A stretch of 64,000 nucleotides of DNA from Pyrrhosoma nymphula (Eukaryota; Arthropoda; Insecta; Odonata; Coenagrionidae): assembly GCA_963573305.1 (NCBI GenBank), contig OY754338.1, forward strand, positions 20,644,192 through 20,708,191, in the 5' to 3' direction. Made by a program: the position numbers and the translations under genes. The notes below the pieces were generated by a model. The model had not been told where the DNA came from. It was given only the letters and a program-made list of their open reading frames with translations, and did not search any database. Every line of letters begins with the position of its first letter. Position 1 is the first letter of the stretch. This document shows, in pieces, positions 33,916-44,829 of the stretch.

Positions 33916-34240
33916 TGGTAGTTCCCAACCCGTAAAAGTCTGCGGACTACTCAGCCTGAAATTAAATCATGTGCGGACCACCCCACCCCCCGCCATACAC
34001 CCTATCAATTGTAACCCTTCCTCAGCGCCTTTCCCATAACCAAATTCAATGGTGATTACGTAAAACAGTTATTAGAGCAAACTATTTTTTATTATTACTA
34101 TTAATTAGTGCACAGTACAACTTAATTACCCATCTCGTTCAACGTACATCGCTTTCAAAATCCCCATTTATTGGCAACTTTTCTGTATGTCCTGCGGACC
34201 ACTCCCGAGGCTCTCGCGGACCACCGGTTGAGAACATCTG
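33916..34240. mobile_element. hAT-type MITE with perfect 8-bp duplication, inside a tRNA-like repeat
   Basis: GTCTTAAG occurs at 33908-33915 and 34241-34248, a perfect 8-bp duplication as hAT elements make. Termini TGGTAGTTCCCAACC and, inverted, CAGATGTTCTCAACC match at most positions. Inside each end is GTCTGCGGAC or GGTCCGCG. It is 325 bp with no transposase. The target looks like a leucine/serine tRNA-type repeat: upstream TTGCTGAAATGTCTTAAGG resembles box A, and downstream GGTTTGAATCTC (34275-34286) is box B. Confidence 0.85.
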
Positions 34241-34248
34241 GTCTTAAG

Positions 34249-34300
34249 GATTGACTTCCCATCTCGTGGGTCTGGGTTTGAATCTCAGAGGTGGCGGATA
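34249..34300 (+). repeat. 3' half of tRNA-like repeat split by the hAT MITE
   Basis: Contains a box B-like GGTTTGAATCTC at 34275-34286 preceded by a long variable-arm-like segment. Removing the MITE and one 8-bp duplication would restore a leucine/serine-type tRNA-like head with box A at about 33903-33916. It was probably a SINE. Confidence 0.5.
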
Positions 34301-36688
34301 TTTTTCACTGGAATACTAATCTCTATTGAGGCGTTATGAAGAAAATATTCAGTGCAGTATTCCATCCTATACATGAGTGAATATGTTACACTTTACTGAA
34401 TTGGTTTGTTTTCGTAGTCCTATGCTTTGTTAATGCGTGGGCTATTGAACCATTGATATGCCTTATAATAATCCACTTATCTGAGTGCATATTTTCTTAT
34501 AAACACAAAATAATACATTATATATCATTATAATGGTTTATAAAAAATATCAAGGAGTAATTATGAGTCAACGATTCAATAAAACATATCTGAATATAAC
34601 TATATCACCTAATTTTCTATTAGTGCGTCTAAAACTATCAATAGCATTTACAATGATAGCAGTTGAGCACCACGTTTAGTGAGAAATACATTCACGTTGC
34701 TTTGTTTTTCTCGCAATAATGCCAAGAATACGCCAATGCAATGTTGCCCAGTATAAAGGCAAAAGTTTATTATATATTTTTGAAGTATTACCTACACTTA
34801 TTTTGTCAACTGCTAATTCCCTATTAGGTATATCTTTTAAAATTTTTCTAGCATGCAATTATGAAATGTCGCCAATTGAATGCTTGAAACGAAGTAAGTA
34901 TATATGACACATCCATTTGGTACAAGGCATAAAGTTCTTTGTTGTGCTAAATGTCAAGTCACTAAATTCTTTCACAAAGGTTAATATTTTAAATAAATTC
35001 TTGTACCATTCGCATTACAGCATGTATGGTGACTACTAACGTATAAACAGATGTACTAAAATAAAATGTGGTTGTAGTATTCTTTCAATTAACTCGAGAA
35101 ATAATTAAAATGCGCTCTCAACGACCCACAATTGCCACTCCGGACAATGTACGGAAAAGAGAGTGGTTTCATTTCTATGTTTCGGTGGGAGAATAAAAAT
35201 TTCTCAACCCAGGATATGTCTTTTATCAAAGGTAACAACAAATTTGTTTTTTTTCTGATCATTTACATACTTTTAATCACATGTCTGATTTCAAAGTTGA
35301 TGTTTTACATGTATATTTCTAAAGCGCAAAGCTGGATATTATTGAGATTATTCAATTAATGAAACACACCAAGTATTTTGGTACGACTTTATTAAACAAC
35401 CTGATACTATTGAATAGTTCATCCCTTTACCTAGTACTTTCCCCCTAGCAAAAAAAATATTACTGTTCAGTCGACCTTCAGGCCGTTGTTTCACCACTAG
35501 CCTTCCTTACATAAGTCATCCCAACCACTACTTCCTAAAACTTCCACACTCCTCACACTCCTCTCATCCAAACATGATATAAATACGAAAACGCCGCAGG
35601 AAAGAACTGTACTACCCTCTTGTTAATGGCACGAAAGTGTTGTAACCGGTCGGGGGTTGTCACCAATAAATCTGTGTGGAAGAGGCGAGTCTTCAGGGTT
35701 CTCTTCCACGTCGGTTCATCTGTGATGATGACATGTTCCGCAGGCGTTACAGCCTGCTCCTTCTGGTCAGAAGTACTTGATGCAGTTAATGATAACTTCA
35801 ACAGAGAAGAAGTTCACACGCTCCCCAGCACTTGGAAACGTGTTTTCAGCGGAAACAAGAAAAAGCGCCAAAAATATTAAGGCCTGACTTACAGAGGTAG
35901 GTATATAAAGAGACCAGAAACTGCATAAAGTACTGCTGACCTGAATAAGCAGGCTGTTACGCCTGTGGAAGATGTCGTCATTACAGATGAACCAACGCGG
36001 AAGAAACCCTGGAAGACTCAACTCATCCATTCCACTCCGCGGAAGCCTTCTATCCAAAAATCTGTGTGTAAGTTAAAAAGTTAATTTAATTTCATAATGA
36101 GCAGAAAGTGATGGTGGGCGAGGGAACGGAAGGAAGCAAGAGAAGAGGGAAGACGATACAAGTGGGTAAGAAGGAAGGAAGAGAGACGCAGTGAAGTGAT
36201 CGGGAGAGAGAAAGGGTGTCTGTCTCCCTCCACAGCGTCCATCACCCGTCCAGCTCGTCCCACTTGAGCAACCATTCATGCGGAAAGTATTCGGACGCAA
36301 CGCACGGTGTCTCTACTAGCCAGGCCATCGCGCCGTGACGGGCGCCCATCACCCCCTGCCACCACACCCCATCACCCCCTGCACATTCTTGCTCCCTCCC
36401 CCCGCCACCCCCGGTCAGAACCCATGCGATACTCGATTCACATAGTCGACACTAATAAATATCAAGAGAGGAACATTGCGATGTGTATACAAATGGAATA
36501 TCTATTTAATTAGCACGTAAAGATAATTTCAACAGCCTGCGATGGTATTCCCGATGCATTCAAACTCACCGTAAGTATGAGAATCACCACTCACATCGTT
36601 CTAGCAGCAGCATCTTCGATCCTATTGTGCTGCTCACTTGAGTATCGTAAAAAAGGATAGTTTAGATCATCCTAATAAAATTAATGAA
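34301..36688. other. Non-coding stretch
   Basis: No confident gene. At 36536-36570 a 35-nt segment sits between an AACAG acceptor-like end and GTAAGT on the plus strand. It is too short and isolated to call. An AG-rich/CT-rich segment at 36100-36410 gives low-complexity ORFs. Confidence 0.35.
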
Positions 36689-36697
36689 ATAGGACGT

Positions 36698-36911
36698 CTT
36701 TAAAACTGATGATCTCTGGCCTGACCTCGTGGAAATTATGGATATCCATGATGAGAAAACCACCTTTGTTAATCCCACAAACTTTATTACGATGGCACGA
36801 CGCGCGTTTCACCACACTGTGGCATACTCATGTGCCACAGTGTGGTGAAACGCGCGTCGTGCCAGCGTAAGAATGTTTGTGGAATTAACAAAGGTGGTTT
36901 TCTCATCATGG
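36698..36911. mobile_element. Palindromic PLE-like insertion, family C
   Basis: Arms of about 80 bp (36745-36911), from ATGATGAGAAAACCACCTTT inward through GCACGACGCGCGTTTCACCA and back, are near-perfect complements. About 47 bp of extension lies on the left only. A perfect 9-bp duplication ATAGGACGT flanks it at 36689-36697 and 36912-36920. Each arm has a CCACA/TGTGG stem ending in GAAACGCG, where hammerhead-like cores sit in related families. The CTGANGA half is degraded. No ORF. Confidence 0.75.
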
Positions 36912-36920
36912 ATAGGACGT

Positions 36921-38664
36921 GTTTGTTTGTCAGTATCGATCCTACACTCACACCAATATCACAATAGCAGCCGTTTTTCACGAAGTTTCAGTAAATAATT
37001 GGCAACCACTCTCGAAAATATTACAACATCGAGGATAATGATCATAAATATGTGCCTATTGCTTTAATGACTAATATCCTTGTCATGGATAACAATTATT
37101 TAAACTTTATAACGTCAAAAATCACAGGTAACAAACCAAGGGAATGTTATAGATGTTAAGGAATCGACGATAATAACCAGCTAGTTCTTCAATGCCGTCT
37201 CATGAAAATTCAAATCATCAGTTGAAAATAATTTTCCAAGTTGACCTGAAGAAATTTACTGGCAACAATTACGAGATGTATATGCAGATCGACGTTAATG
37301 GAAATTAATCACCGTAATTTTGTCCATATCGCAACTCGCTACATTGGTTTCGATTTCAGTTCATGCATAGGCTAAATACGCCGTCGGCGAAAAAAGTCTC
37401 CAGAGTATCTTCAAAGTGGGTGACGTCAGACATGGAAAGTCAGCCTATAGATTCCAAAATGATTCCATTTTATTGTCATATTTCTGGCCGTAATACTTCC
37501 TTCTCCGAGTTCTTTTATGCAGCCAAGTACGGGTGACTGAGAGAAGAAAATATTTCCCTCTTTGCATGAGAACCTCATTTACTTGGGGTGGTGAAACGAA
37601 AACCCACCTCTGCTCTCATTCTAAAAACAATTAAATTCTGTGCAGTTAAGCAGAATTTGAAAAAAGCTTTACTCACACAATTACTACTCACTTCAAGTAA
37701 GCATATTCGGCGAGGTCAAAGGCCTCCGCCAAGCAAAAGCCACGAATCACGAAACCCGAGTATTAGAGAATAAATGAATGTTCAATTTGCTCTAGGTTTC
37801 CCCATAAGAGCAATACAACAATTACATAAATAGTTTTGCTTTCGAAAAAAACATAGCTGACAAACTAGTCATAAAATTATAAGAGGAGAGCATCAAGAAA
37901 AATATGGCACAACTAAGGCAAATGGAAGTAGTCATTTACAGTGAGAGAAAGAGAATAATAATCCAATATAAAAGAAACTATATGTAGGTAAAGAAAATAT
38001 TATAAAATGAGATACAAAATTAGTGGAAAAAAATAGAAAAAATAATGAGAAGTAAAACTGTTGCTGTCAACATCACCTGCTTAAAGGCACACATGCCTAC
38101 AAAGTGAGGTTACAGACATTTTAATGGCTCACTCGGACGTCATAACCATTGGCTTGCTCTCTTCCTATAAGGAATGCATTGCTCGGGTAATGCACGTACA
38201 CTTAATTGCATAAAAGATCATAGATGTTGACTGTACTTTTCCAACTGAATGGACTATTTGAAAGAGGATTGGCTTTTCGTTCAACCAGGAATATCATCAT
38301 ATCGCTTCATACCTTATTCCAAAACCGCTGGTCATTACAAATCCGCACAGTGGTCAATTTGGCAGTTTAAGAGAACAAAACCTCAATTTCAGGAAAAAGC
38401 AAAAGAGATTTAAAAGGAATGATTGGGCATCGAAATTTTTGCCAAATCAATCATATTTTTTTAATGTTACAAATGATAAGATCCAGTAAGTAATTTATTT
38501 ACCATATACATTAATTTAATGGTTGTAGGAATATGATAGTTCACGAAAACAAAATAAACCTTATGATTATAGAGTCGTGTAAGAATTGTGAGATACAAAT
38601 TACTCCTATTTCAAATAAGCATTTATTCTATTAATTATGATTTTACTTAAAAAACGCTACGGTT
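36921..38664. other. AT-rich non-coding stretch
   Basis: Nothing recognised on either strand. Confidence 0.4.
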
Positions 38665-38960
38665 GGGTAAAGTCGTCACCCGCTAATGCAAGGTTCTCGG
38701 GCTCGAGATACGCGTGGGTCGGTTTTTCGCATGCCCAGGGAATGGGTGTTTCTGTCAAGTTCTGGTGGTTTGGCCCCTGAGAAACCAAAAATACAGGCAA
38801 ATTCCTTATCGGGACCGTAGGGGAATACGGACCACCAGAATCGTCCGAGAAAGCAAAAACTAAACTTCATCGCCAACCTCTGCAATGGACCTCCGCGGAT
38901 GAAAGTGTCTAATCCCTTCAACTGTAACTTCAACCCGCGAGACACTTAGGGAGTGAGACA
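38665..38960. repeat. Balanced-composition segment, possible SINE fragment
   Basis: GGTTCTCGGGCTCGAGATAC near 38692 loosely recalls a tRNA box B context, and GGGAATGGGTGTTTCTGTC follows, a phrase I associate with the body of some insect SINEs. No box A was found. Assignment is weak. Confidence 0.25.
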
Positions 38961-38990
38961 GGTGGGCACGTTGGGATGAGGAGTGAGAAG

Positions 38991-39591
38991 TAGGGCTGGG
39001 CGATATTTGAATCCCAATATCAATATCCAATATCTTAAAATTTTGAAAAAGGACCAATATCAATAACCTGTATTGGACTATTGAATATTGTAAAATATTG
39101 GAATATTGGAAATATTTTAATATTGGAAATTATGAAAAGTGAAATATTGGTATATGGGAAAATGTTAACATGGCAATTTAAACAGGTAAAATTATCAAGC
39201 TTACAATGGTTTGCAAACGCTGCAGAAACAACAAAATTGCTGCTAAAATATAAAATCAGGCTGGCACATGCATGTACTTCACATTACTAGCATAAAAAAT
39301 ATAGCTTTTCTGCATGCTCTCCTGTTAATGAATTCCTGGAATCGGTTATGACCTCACCGACAATGTAAATTCAATACTTGAATTTTTAACAACGGAAATC
39401 CAAAATTCAATATTCAAATTGCAAATATTGGTTCCTCAATATACAATATTCCAATTACAAATATTGGTATTTCCGACAGCCAATATCCAATAGATGATCT
39501 TGGTATTGGTCGTTCCAAAATTGTGATTTTTGGAATCCCAATATTTAAAAATATTGATATTGGAACCAATATTGGAAAACCTCCCAGCCTA
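38991..39591. mobile_element. hAT-type MITE with AATATTGG-repeat interior
   Basis: Termini TAGGGCTGGG and, inverted, TAGGCTGGGAGG fit the TAGGG-type hAT ends also seen at 52263. Flanking octamers GTGAGAAG (38983-38990) and GTGAGAAA (39592-39599) agree at seven of eight. Much of the interior consists of scattered AATATTGG and its complement, so the 601-bp element behaves as a repeat-filled, foldable AT-rich block. No transposase. Confidence 0.75.
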
Positions 39592-39599
39592 GTGAGAAA

Positions 39600-40032
39600 T
39601 GCCGCCCCAACGTCCGAAAGGGGGCAATCGTGTCGTCCCGTCCGGCGTGAATGGAGTGCGGGCAGGGGTGGGTGGAGGAGGAGTGGACCTAGGGCCGGTC
39701 GCGATCTCATTAGTGTCCCCTGTTGGATTGATGTAGCTGTGAAGGAAGCCGACCGTATCACCGGGATGGCCGGCTTGGAGGGTCATAGAGACAGGGGATG
39801 GACGTTGAAATGGTGGACACGGCGGAAGAGGAAACTATAGAGAATTGGATAGTGACAGATGGAAGAGGGAAAAAGGAGAAGACGCTATTCGGACCAAAAC
39901 CCTAACAACCCCCAATGCTATTCCCCATGGAGGGAAGATGCTGAGAGAGAGATAGAGAGTGAGTACAATCTAGACTTAACGAGATGAGTTGTCAAAACGT
40001 ACACTGAGTATTTCCAACGCAACGCATATCAT
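39600..40032. other. Non-coding spacer, partly GC-rich
   Basis: A GC-rich stretch at 39600-39720 is open on both strands. No gene family recognised. Confidence 0.35.
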
Positions 40033-40042
40033 GGGAATACAT

Positions 40043-40206
40043 ATATAAATTTTTCTAGGGTTTCACACCAGGTAACAGGCATCATTAACGATGATGGCGA
40101 ACAAGTCTTTCGTTGAAACGTCGGTGGAAATGAAGCCTATAATCTGGTGTGAAACCCGAGAAAAATTTCTGCATCAGATTCACCGGGAAAATCTTAAATC
40201 ATTTAC
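40043..40206. mobile_element. Palindromic PLE-like insertion, family D
   Basis: Outer arms AGGGTTTCACACCAG and CTGGTGTGAAACCC pair, with an inner ATGATGG...GAAACG segment. About 34 bp of extension lies on the right only. Flanking GGGAATACAT (40033-40042) and GGAAATACAT (40207-40216) agree at nine of ten. Between the arms, GATGATGGCGAAC ... TTCGTTGAAACGTC resembles a hammerhead-like core. Only part of the arm is palindromic, unlike families A to C. Confidence 0.6.
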
Positions 40207-40216
40207 GGAAATACAT

Positions 40217-41380
40217 GCTTAACGTGCTGGCATGAATACATAGCCACAGAGACAATTTATTTCGGAAAATGAAGGGTCAAAGAAATGAAAATCATTTATG
40301 ATAGGCCTCTTGGGACTTATTCCATACACCTAATAAGTACATCAGTGCCCTATGAGCACCAACCTCTTTTAGTAACTTCCATTCATGGATTAATTCATAA
40401 TTCGTGTTTCATAAACTTCATCTTTTTTCCTTCAAGTGTTACCTTCCTCTTGTCAAAGATTTTACCTGTAACTTATTCTTTTTTTTAGTTTTTTTTTTAA
40501 TTGACCAAATCTCCAAAAAAAAACAATCTGATTAATAACTTTACAATCAAGAACCTCAAAAACAATTATATATCTGAGCATGAGCAAAGACTAAAAAAAA
40601 AAAAACTATATCAAATCAATCTTCATGATATTTTGAAATTGAATAGGAAGATTACTTTATCGTCGCATGTAATCACATTTCTCACATTTAAAGTTATTAT
40701 TGCATTACGACAGTACAAAAAACCGTATCATTTTCGATAAGACAAGTAGTGTCGATGGTGGGAGCTTGAAAGGATAGCCATAGCAACTTACATGGTTGCA
40801 GTCTCTTCAGGTATTCCATGGGATAGGCTATGACGTTTCATAAGTAAGATCTATAAATTCTATTTGGATGAAATCCAAATTATGGTAAATATCTGTTTTC
40901 ATTGCGTGTATTGTGTGCGGAATGCCGCGTATCGTCTAATGCATGGTATAAAACTGAGGTCATCATCCTAGCTATTATAAGTACACGTAGGGGAAGACAG
41001 ACAGACGTAACCTTTTTTCCATGACAGTGATAGTTTTTTTAAAATTATAACTTTTAGGAACATTAATTTTGTTCCACCAAATTCTGATTGAATTCTGTAA
41101 AGAACATAAACGTTCAAAGTAAGGCTCATAGCCTATTTTTAAGGCACAGAGCTTTACAGAATACGCAGTAGCAGCGCAGAATAGGAGAAACACTTCATTA
41201 AGTGGATGCAAAACCAAGGAAAAAAGTCAAAAATCATAGCAAAACATCATAATTAATAAAAAATGTCGTAGTAAAATGGCAAAACCTATGAAAATTTTCA
41301 TCCCATTTTCCTTTGTTATTGGAAATTTTCAACAACCTCACACTCTAAAATCCTTTTCCATAACTTAACTAAACTTAGGT
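40217..41380. other. AT-rich non-coding stretch
   Basis: Nothing recognised. Poly-A and poly-T runs near 40480-40600. Confidence 0.4.
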
Positions 41381-41384
41381 TTGA

Positions 41385-41541
41385 AAAATTTCATTTTGAG
41401 CAATATATCGGGTACCGGTGTTTAGAAAATAACACCGAATATACCGGTATATCGATTTGAAAAAATATACCGGTGTATATCGATATATCGGCAAAAATAT
41501 ACCGGATATACCGGTATGTCGGTATATACCGCACATCCCTA
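41385..41541 (-). repeat. TATACCGG-type repeat block with hAT-like end
   Basis: Repeated ATACCGGTAT and ATATCGATAT units run from about 41405 to 41535. Read on the minus strand, the right end is TAGGGATGTGCGG, similar to the TAGGG ends of the hAT elements at 38991 and 52263. The left terminus and a target duplication were not found, so it may be a one-ended hAT-type MITE remnant. Confidence 0.55.
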
Positions 41542-42501
41542 GTGTGAACGTCCATTACATAATCCACTCCGCATCGCCGCCATTACCACCACCCGGCTAA
41601 TATCATGCAATCACCTCCATTGCACTACCACCCCTCCACCGTTGGGGTGGTGGGTGGGGGTCGGGGTGGGGAAGGGTCGGAGAAGGGTTGAACCCGCGGC
41701 CGAGCATAGATAGACGTTGCATAGCTCGTTTCTGTGCCCCTGGAGTTCTGCCGACGGCTACAATGGACCCCGGAATCTCGGAAAACCTGGATCAAGGACG
41801 AATGAAAGCCTCGCCGTATAGGAAGGCAAATATATCACATAAAACACATCTCAATATTTTCTCTCACTTTTATCTCATAATTTTCTCATAATTTTATCTC
41901 AGGTTTTCTCATAATTATTTTTCTTCTGCAGTCAAAATTTCACGTCAAGAGAAAAATGCTAATGATAACAAGCTGTCATTTTTTTAAAACGTTAACCTAT
42001 CCATACCGAATAAAAGATGGGCATAAATGAAAACTTTATGGGCATAAATGAAAAGCTTGCTGCCATGTTTGTTTTGATTTCAATGTAGCACTGCAGTTAA
42101 AATCATGGCGTGTGATTCCTTACCTTGCCTTTGCGAGAGAATGAGAACAAAAGAAGCAATTTTTGAGAGCCAAGTCTTGGAAACATATGCTTAAAATAAC
42201 TATATAAGACTACAATAGGAGTACTATTTTACTTACGAGTATGTATTAACTCCTCCAATCTCGAAAAGGCTGAATTTTTCGTCTTGTTTTTGAAACCCCG
42301 ATTCCATTAATCTACATTTGGAATATTTTTAGAATAAATAGGCCTTATTCCATTCCTTGGCTTCATTTTTGGAATTCTCTTGTTATTTCTTCTGGTGAAC
42401 GAAGTGTTTCAAATATTTGAAATTACGCCTTACTGAGTCATTAAAACAAATATTCAATATTTATCCTTGATTCCGGATAAATAAATGACTGCTTCATAAA
42501 C
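41542..42501. other. Non-coding stretch
   Basis: A C-rich/G-rich segment at 41570-41700 and otherwise AT-rich sequence. No gene recognised. Confidence 0.4.
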
Positions 42502-42515
42502 TCATGCGATTTAAT

Positions 42516-42768
42516 GGTATCTTCATGTTTTTCGGGCAAAGCTGCGTCTGTGTAGGTATCTTGACGATGACGTTTCGAAGCCAATGCAGGCCACATCTTT
42601 AGATCAGGTCCGGAGTCTTCGAAGTTCAGATCTGGTCTTCGGACCTGATCTGAAGATGTGGCCTACATTGGCTACGAAACATCATCGTAAAGATACACAG
42701 ACGCAGCTTTGCCCGAAAAACATGAAGATACCGGCAAAATAGTGCTGCAAGAGCCTCAAACAGAAATT
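42516..42768. mobile_element. Palindromic PLE-like insertion, family E
   Basis: Arms of about 100 bp (42516-42733), starting GGTATCTTCATG and including GGGCAAAGCTGCGTCTGTGT, are inverted with modest divergence. About 34 bp of extension follows on the right. Flanks beginning TCATGC at 42502-42515 and 42769-42782 agree at 11 of 14. The right arm has CTGAAGA at 42650-42656, a stem GTGGCC/GGCTAC, and GAAAC at 42676-42680. The left arm has a CTAAAGA version on the minus strand. The same core as family A sits in unrelated flanking sequence. Confidence 0.7.
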
Positions 42769-42783
42769 CATGCAAATTAAATC

Positions 42784-43589
42784 AGGCACGTAGCTCAATA
42801 TATCATTTATCTGGTGAGTAATTTTCCCAGCATTAACTATAAGGATGGGGGTTACTAATACGCTGTGGGCCTTTTTTTTTTTACATATAAGCATATTTTT
42901 CAAATTTATCTTAACTATTCGAAAGAAGCTTCATAGGGGAAAGCTTCAGTAAAATCAACGTAAAATTTTTAAATGCTTAAATGTAATAAATTACTTAACA
43001 TATATAAGTTTGATATATTCCTAATGTTACTCAGTTTTATCATATTTATTGAATTTCATTTTTTAGGACCCTGTTAGGATATGCTCTTTTCGGCTTGAAA
43101 TTAGAGCAAAGTCACACCTGAAGAAAAGTTCTGGGTGGTAATACCTACGTATGCTGGGTGTTTACCTTAAACTCTTCGATTAACTGATTATTCTGATCAC
43201 ACAAAACGAATGAAATGATGGTAGAATATACTATATAACTAATATAAATAAAAACATATTCCCTATGAATATGATGAACATTTAACATTATTTGAGCACA
43301 GCATTTGCTTTAAAATCTACATTACTATTTACTTTACATAACTAGTTATTCCTGCCCTGCCGGAGGATTACGCAAGTATTTATGCACCTCTCATGTACCC
43401 ACTCCGTCCACGAGTTCAGATCCTATATTCTAAATTATCCCTGATAAAATGTAAAAAACCTGGAGCTGTGAAAATTACGCAACCCAATGATATTAACTAC
43501 AAACAAGGATAAAAGTTCTGAATAGATGAATTCGTTTGAATATTTCGCTCCTCCACGTTGTGTTTCAGGAATGCTCATCAATTAATACG
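42784..43589. other. AT-rich non-coding stretch
   Basis: Nothing recognised. Confidence 0.4.
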
Positions 43590-43942
43590 TGTTATCAAAG
43601 TTAATTTGCGTACCGCGTTTCGGCAAGGGGAATTACCATAAACACAAATAAGATTAAAGATAAAGATGAAATTAAAATGTGACAACCTCTTTGATAGCAA
43701 ATTAATAAAATACCGTGTGATAAATGCTGATATGCAGTTGCGACAAATGAACAGGTTGTCGGTACCCAATTATTTTAACCTCCATAGCAAGAAGTCTTTG
43801 GCACATGCAGTCCCTGGGTTGTTAAATGAATTTCCTATGCCAAAGCATGATATTAAATGTATAACGGCTCGTAAGAAATCATTTAAAACGTGGCTGCTTA
43901 GTTAAAATTTTTCAAAAGCTACACAGCAAAAAAAAAAAAAAA
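43590..43942 (+). pseudogene. LINE reverse-transcriptase protein C-terminal tail
   Basis: The plus frame 43666-43905 ends with FNLHSKKSLAHAVPGLLNEF, then ITARKKSFKTWLLS and a stop. A run of S-L-x-x-x-x-P-x-L-L-N-x-[LF]-P followed by S-F-K-x-W-L is the usual last segment of Jockey/CR1-like LINE proteins. A short A-rich tract (about 43928-43942) lies 20 bp after the stop. No reverse-transcriptase motifs remain upstream, so the copy is 5'-truncated. Subfamily is undetermined. Confidence 0.65.
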
Positions 43943-44089
43943 CACAATTTTAACAAAAGCCACCTGATGACATGCCGCTTTGGCTTAGTAGGATCTAAAT
44001 AGTATTAATTATATTTTTCTCTGCCTTCTTTCTTCAAAGATCAGGAATACCTTAAGTCTAAATTGGAGTGCATAAAATCATGATACCAC

Positions 44090-44430
44090 TCGCGTCAAGT
44101 GAGAACGAGTACCGATGAGAAGAAGATTTGTCGGAGGAGAGGAACGGATTGTTTATCAAGCGGCGAGGCCCTGGGATCAATCTATCATCCAGGAAAGTCT
44201 TCGCTCCCTCTCGTTTATTTTTTCACGAGACGAGTAGTGAGCGGGCGTCCCATCAGAGGTTTTAGTTAAAGCAGAGGGCCACCTGGGTTCGCTAGACACG
44301 ACGGCAGCGCCACAGCATTAATCACGGGCCGTAAGTCTGGCATTCTGTGAGGGAACGCCCATCTGATGGGTGCCCTGTCACCAAAAAGACGTGCTTGCAG
44401 TCTAAGCAGGAAATAGGTAATGCAGGTTAA
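44090..44430. other. Moderately GC-rich segment, unknown
   Basis: Contains CCCATCAGAGG at about 44249 and CCCATCTGATGGG at about 44358. No ORF or family recognised. Possibly part of a repeat. Confidence 0.25.
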
Positions 44431-44566
44431 GCGATTCATGATGGCCCATTAAAATCAATGATTATAATCTTCTTATAAATAAAAGTATCTCATGTGAATA
44501 ATGATATCATTGTCTCAGCCTTTTGTTGCAATAGCTTCCAAGATATCTGTCAAAAGATTGGAATAC

Positions 44567-44821
44567 TTAAATAATGACAAAGAAAATTGTGTTTTATTCC
44601 ACCAATTCATTTTGCAATACGACAAGTTTCGACGCAGCGGCGTCATCTTCTGGTGCAAAGAGCAAAAGTTAAAGAGTTAATTTTACTCTTTGTACCTGAA
44701 GATGACGCCGCTGCGTCGAAACTAGTCGACCTTAAAATAAATTGGTGGACTAAAACAAAGTTTTCTTTTTCATTATTTTAAATTAACTTCCACAAAGTTG
44801 AGTCTGAAATCATTGAGATAA
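44567..44821. mobile_element. Palindromic PLE-like insertion, family A copy 2
   Basis: Same sequence family as 3842-4073. Arms share CCACCAATT(C/T)ATTTT, GTTTCGACGCAGCGGCGTCA and its complement, and the right side carries the same one-sided extension (AACTTCCACAAAGTTGAG). The centre is longer and holds an internal AAAGAGTAAA-type repeat. Flanks TGGAATAC (44559-44566) and TGGAATGC (44822-44829) agree at seven of eight. The right arm keeps CTGAAGA ... CGTCGAAAC. Confidence 0.75.
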
Positions 44822-44829
44822 TGGAATGC

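Noticed and set aside
36536..36570. 35-nt micro-exon before GTAAGT
   Set aside because: Too short, the acceptor tract is weak, and no partner exon was found.
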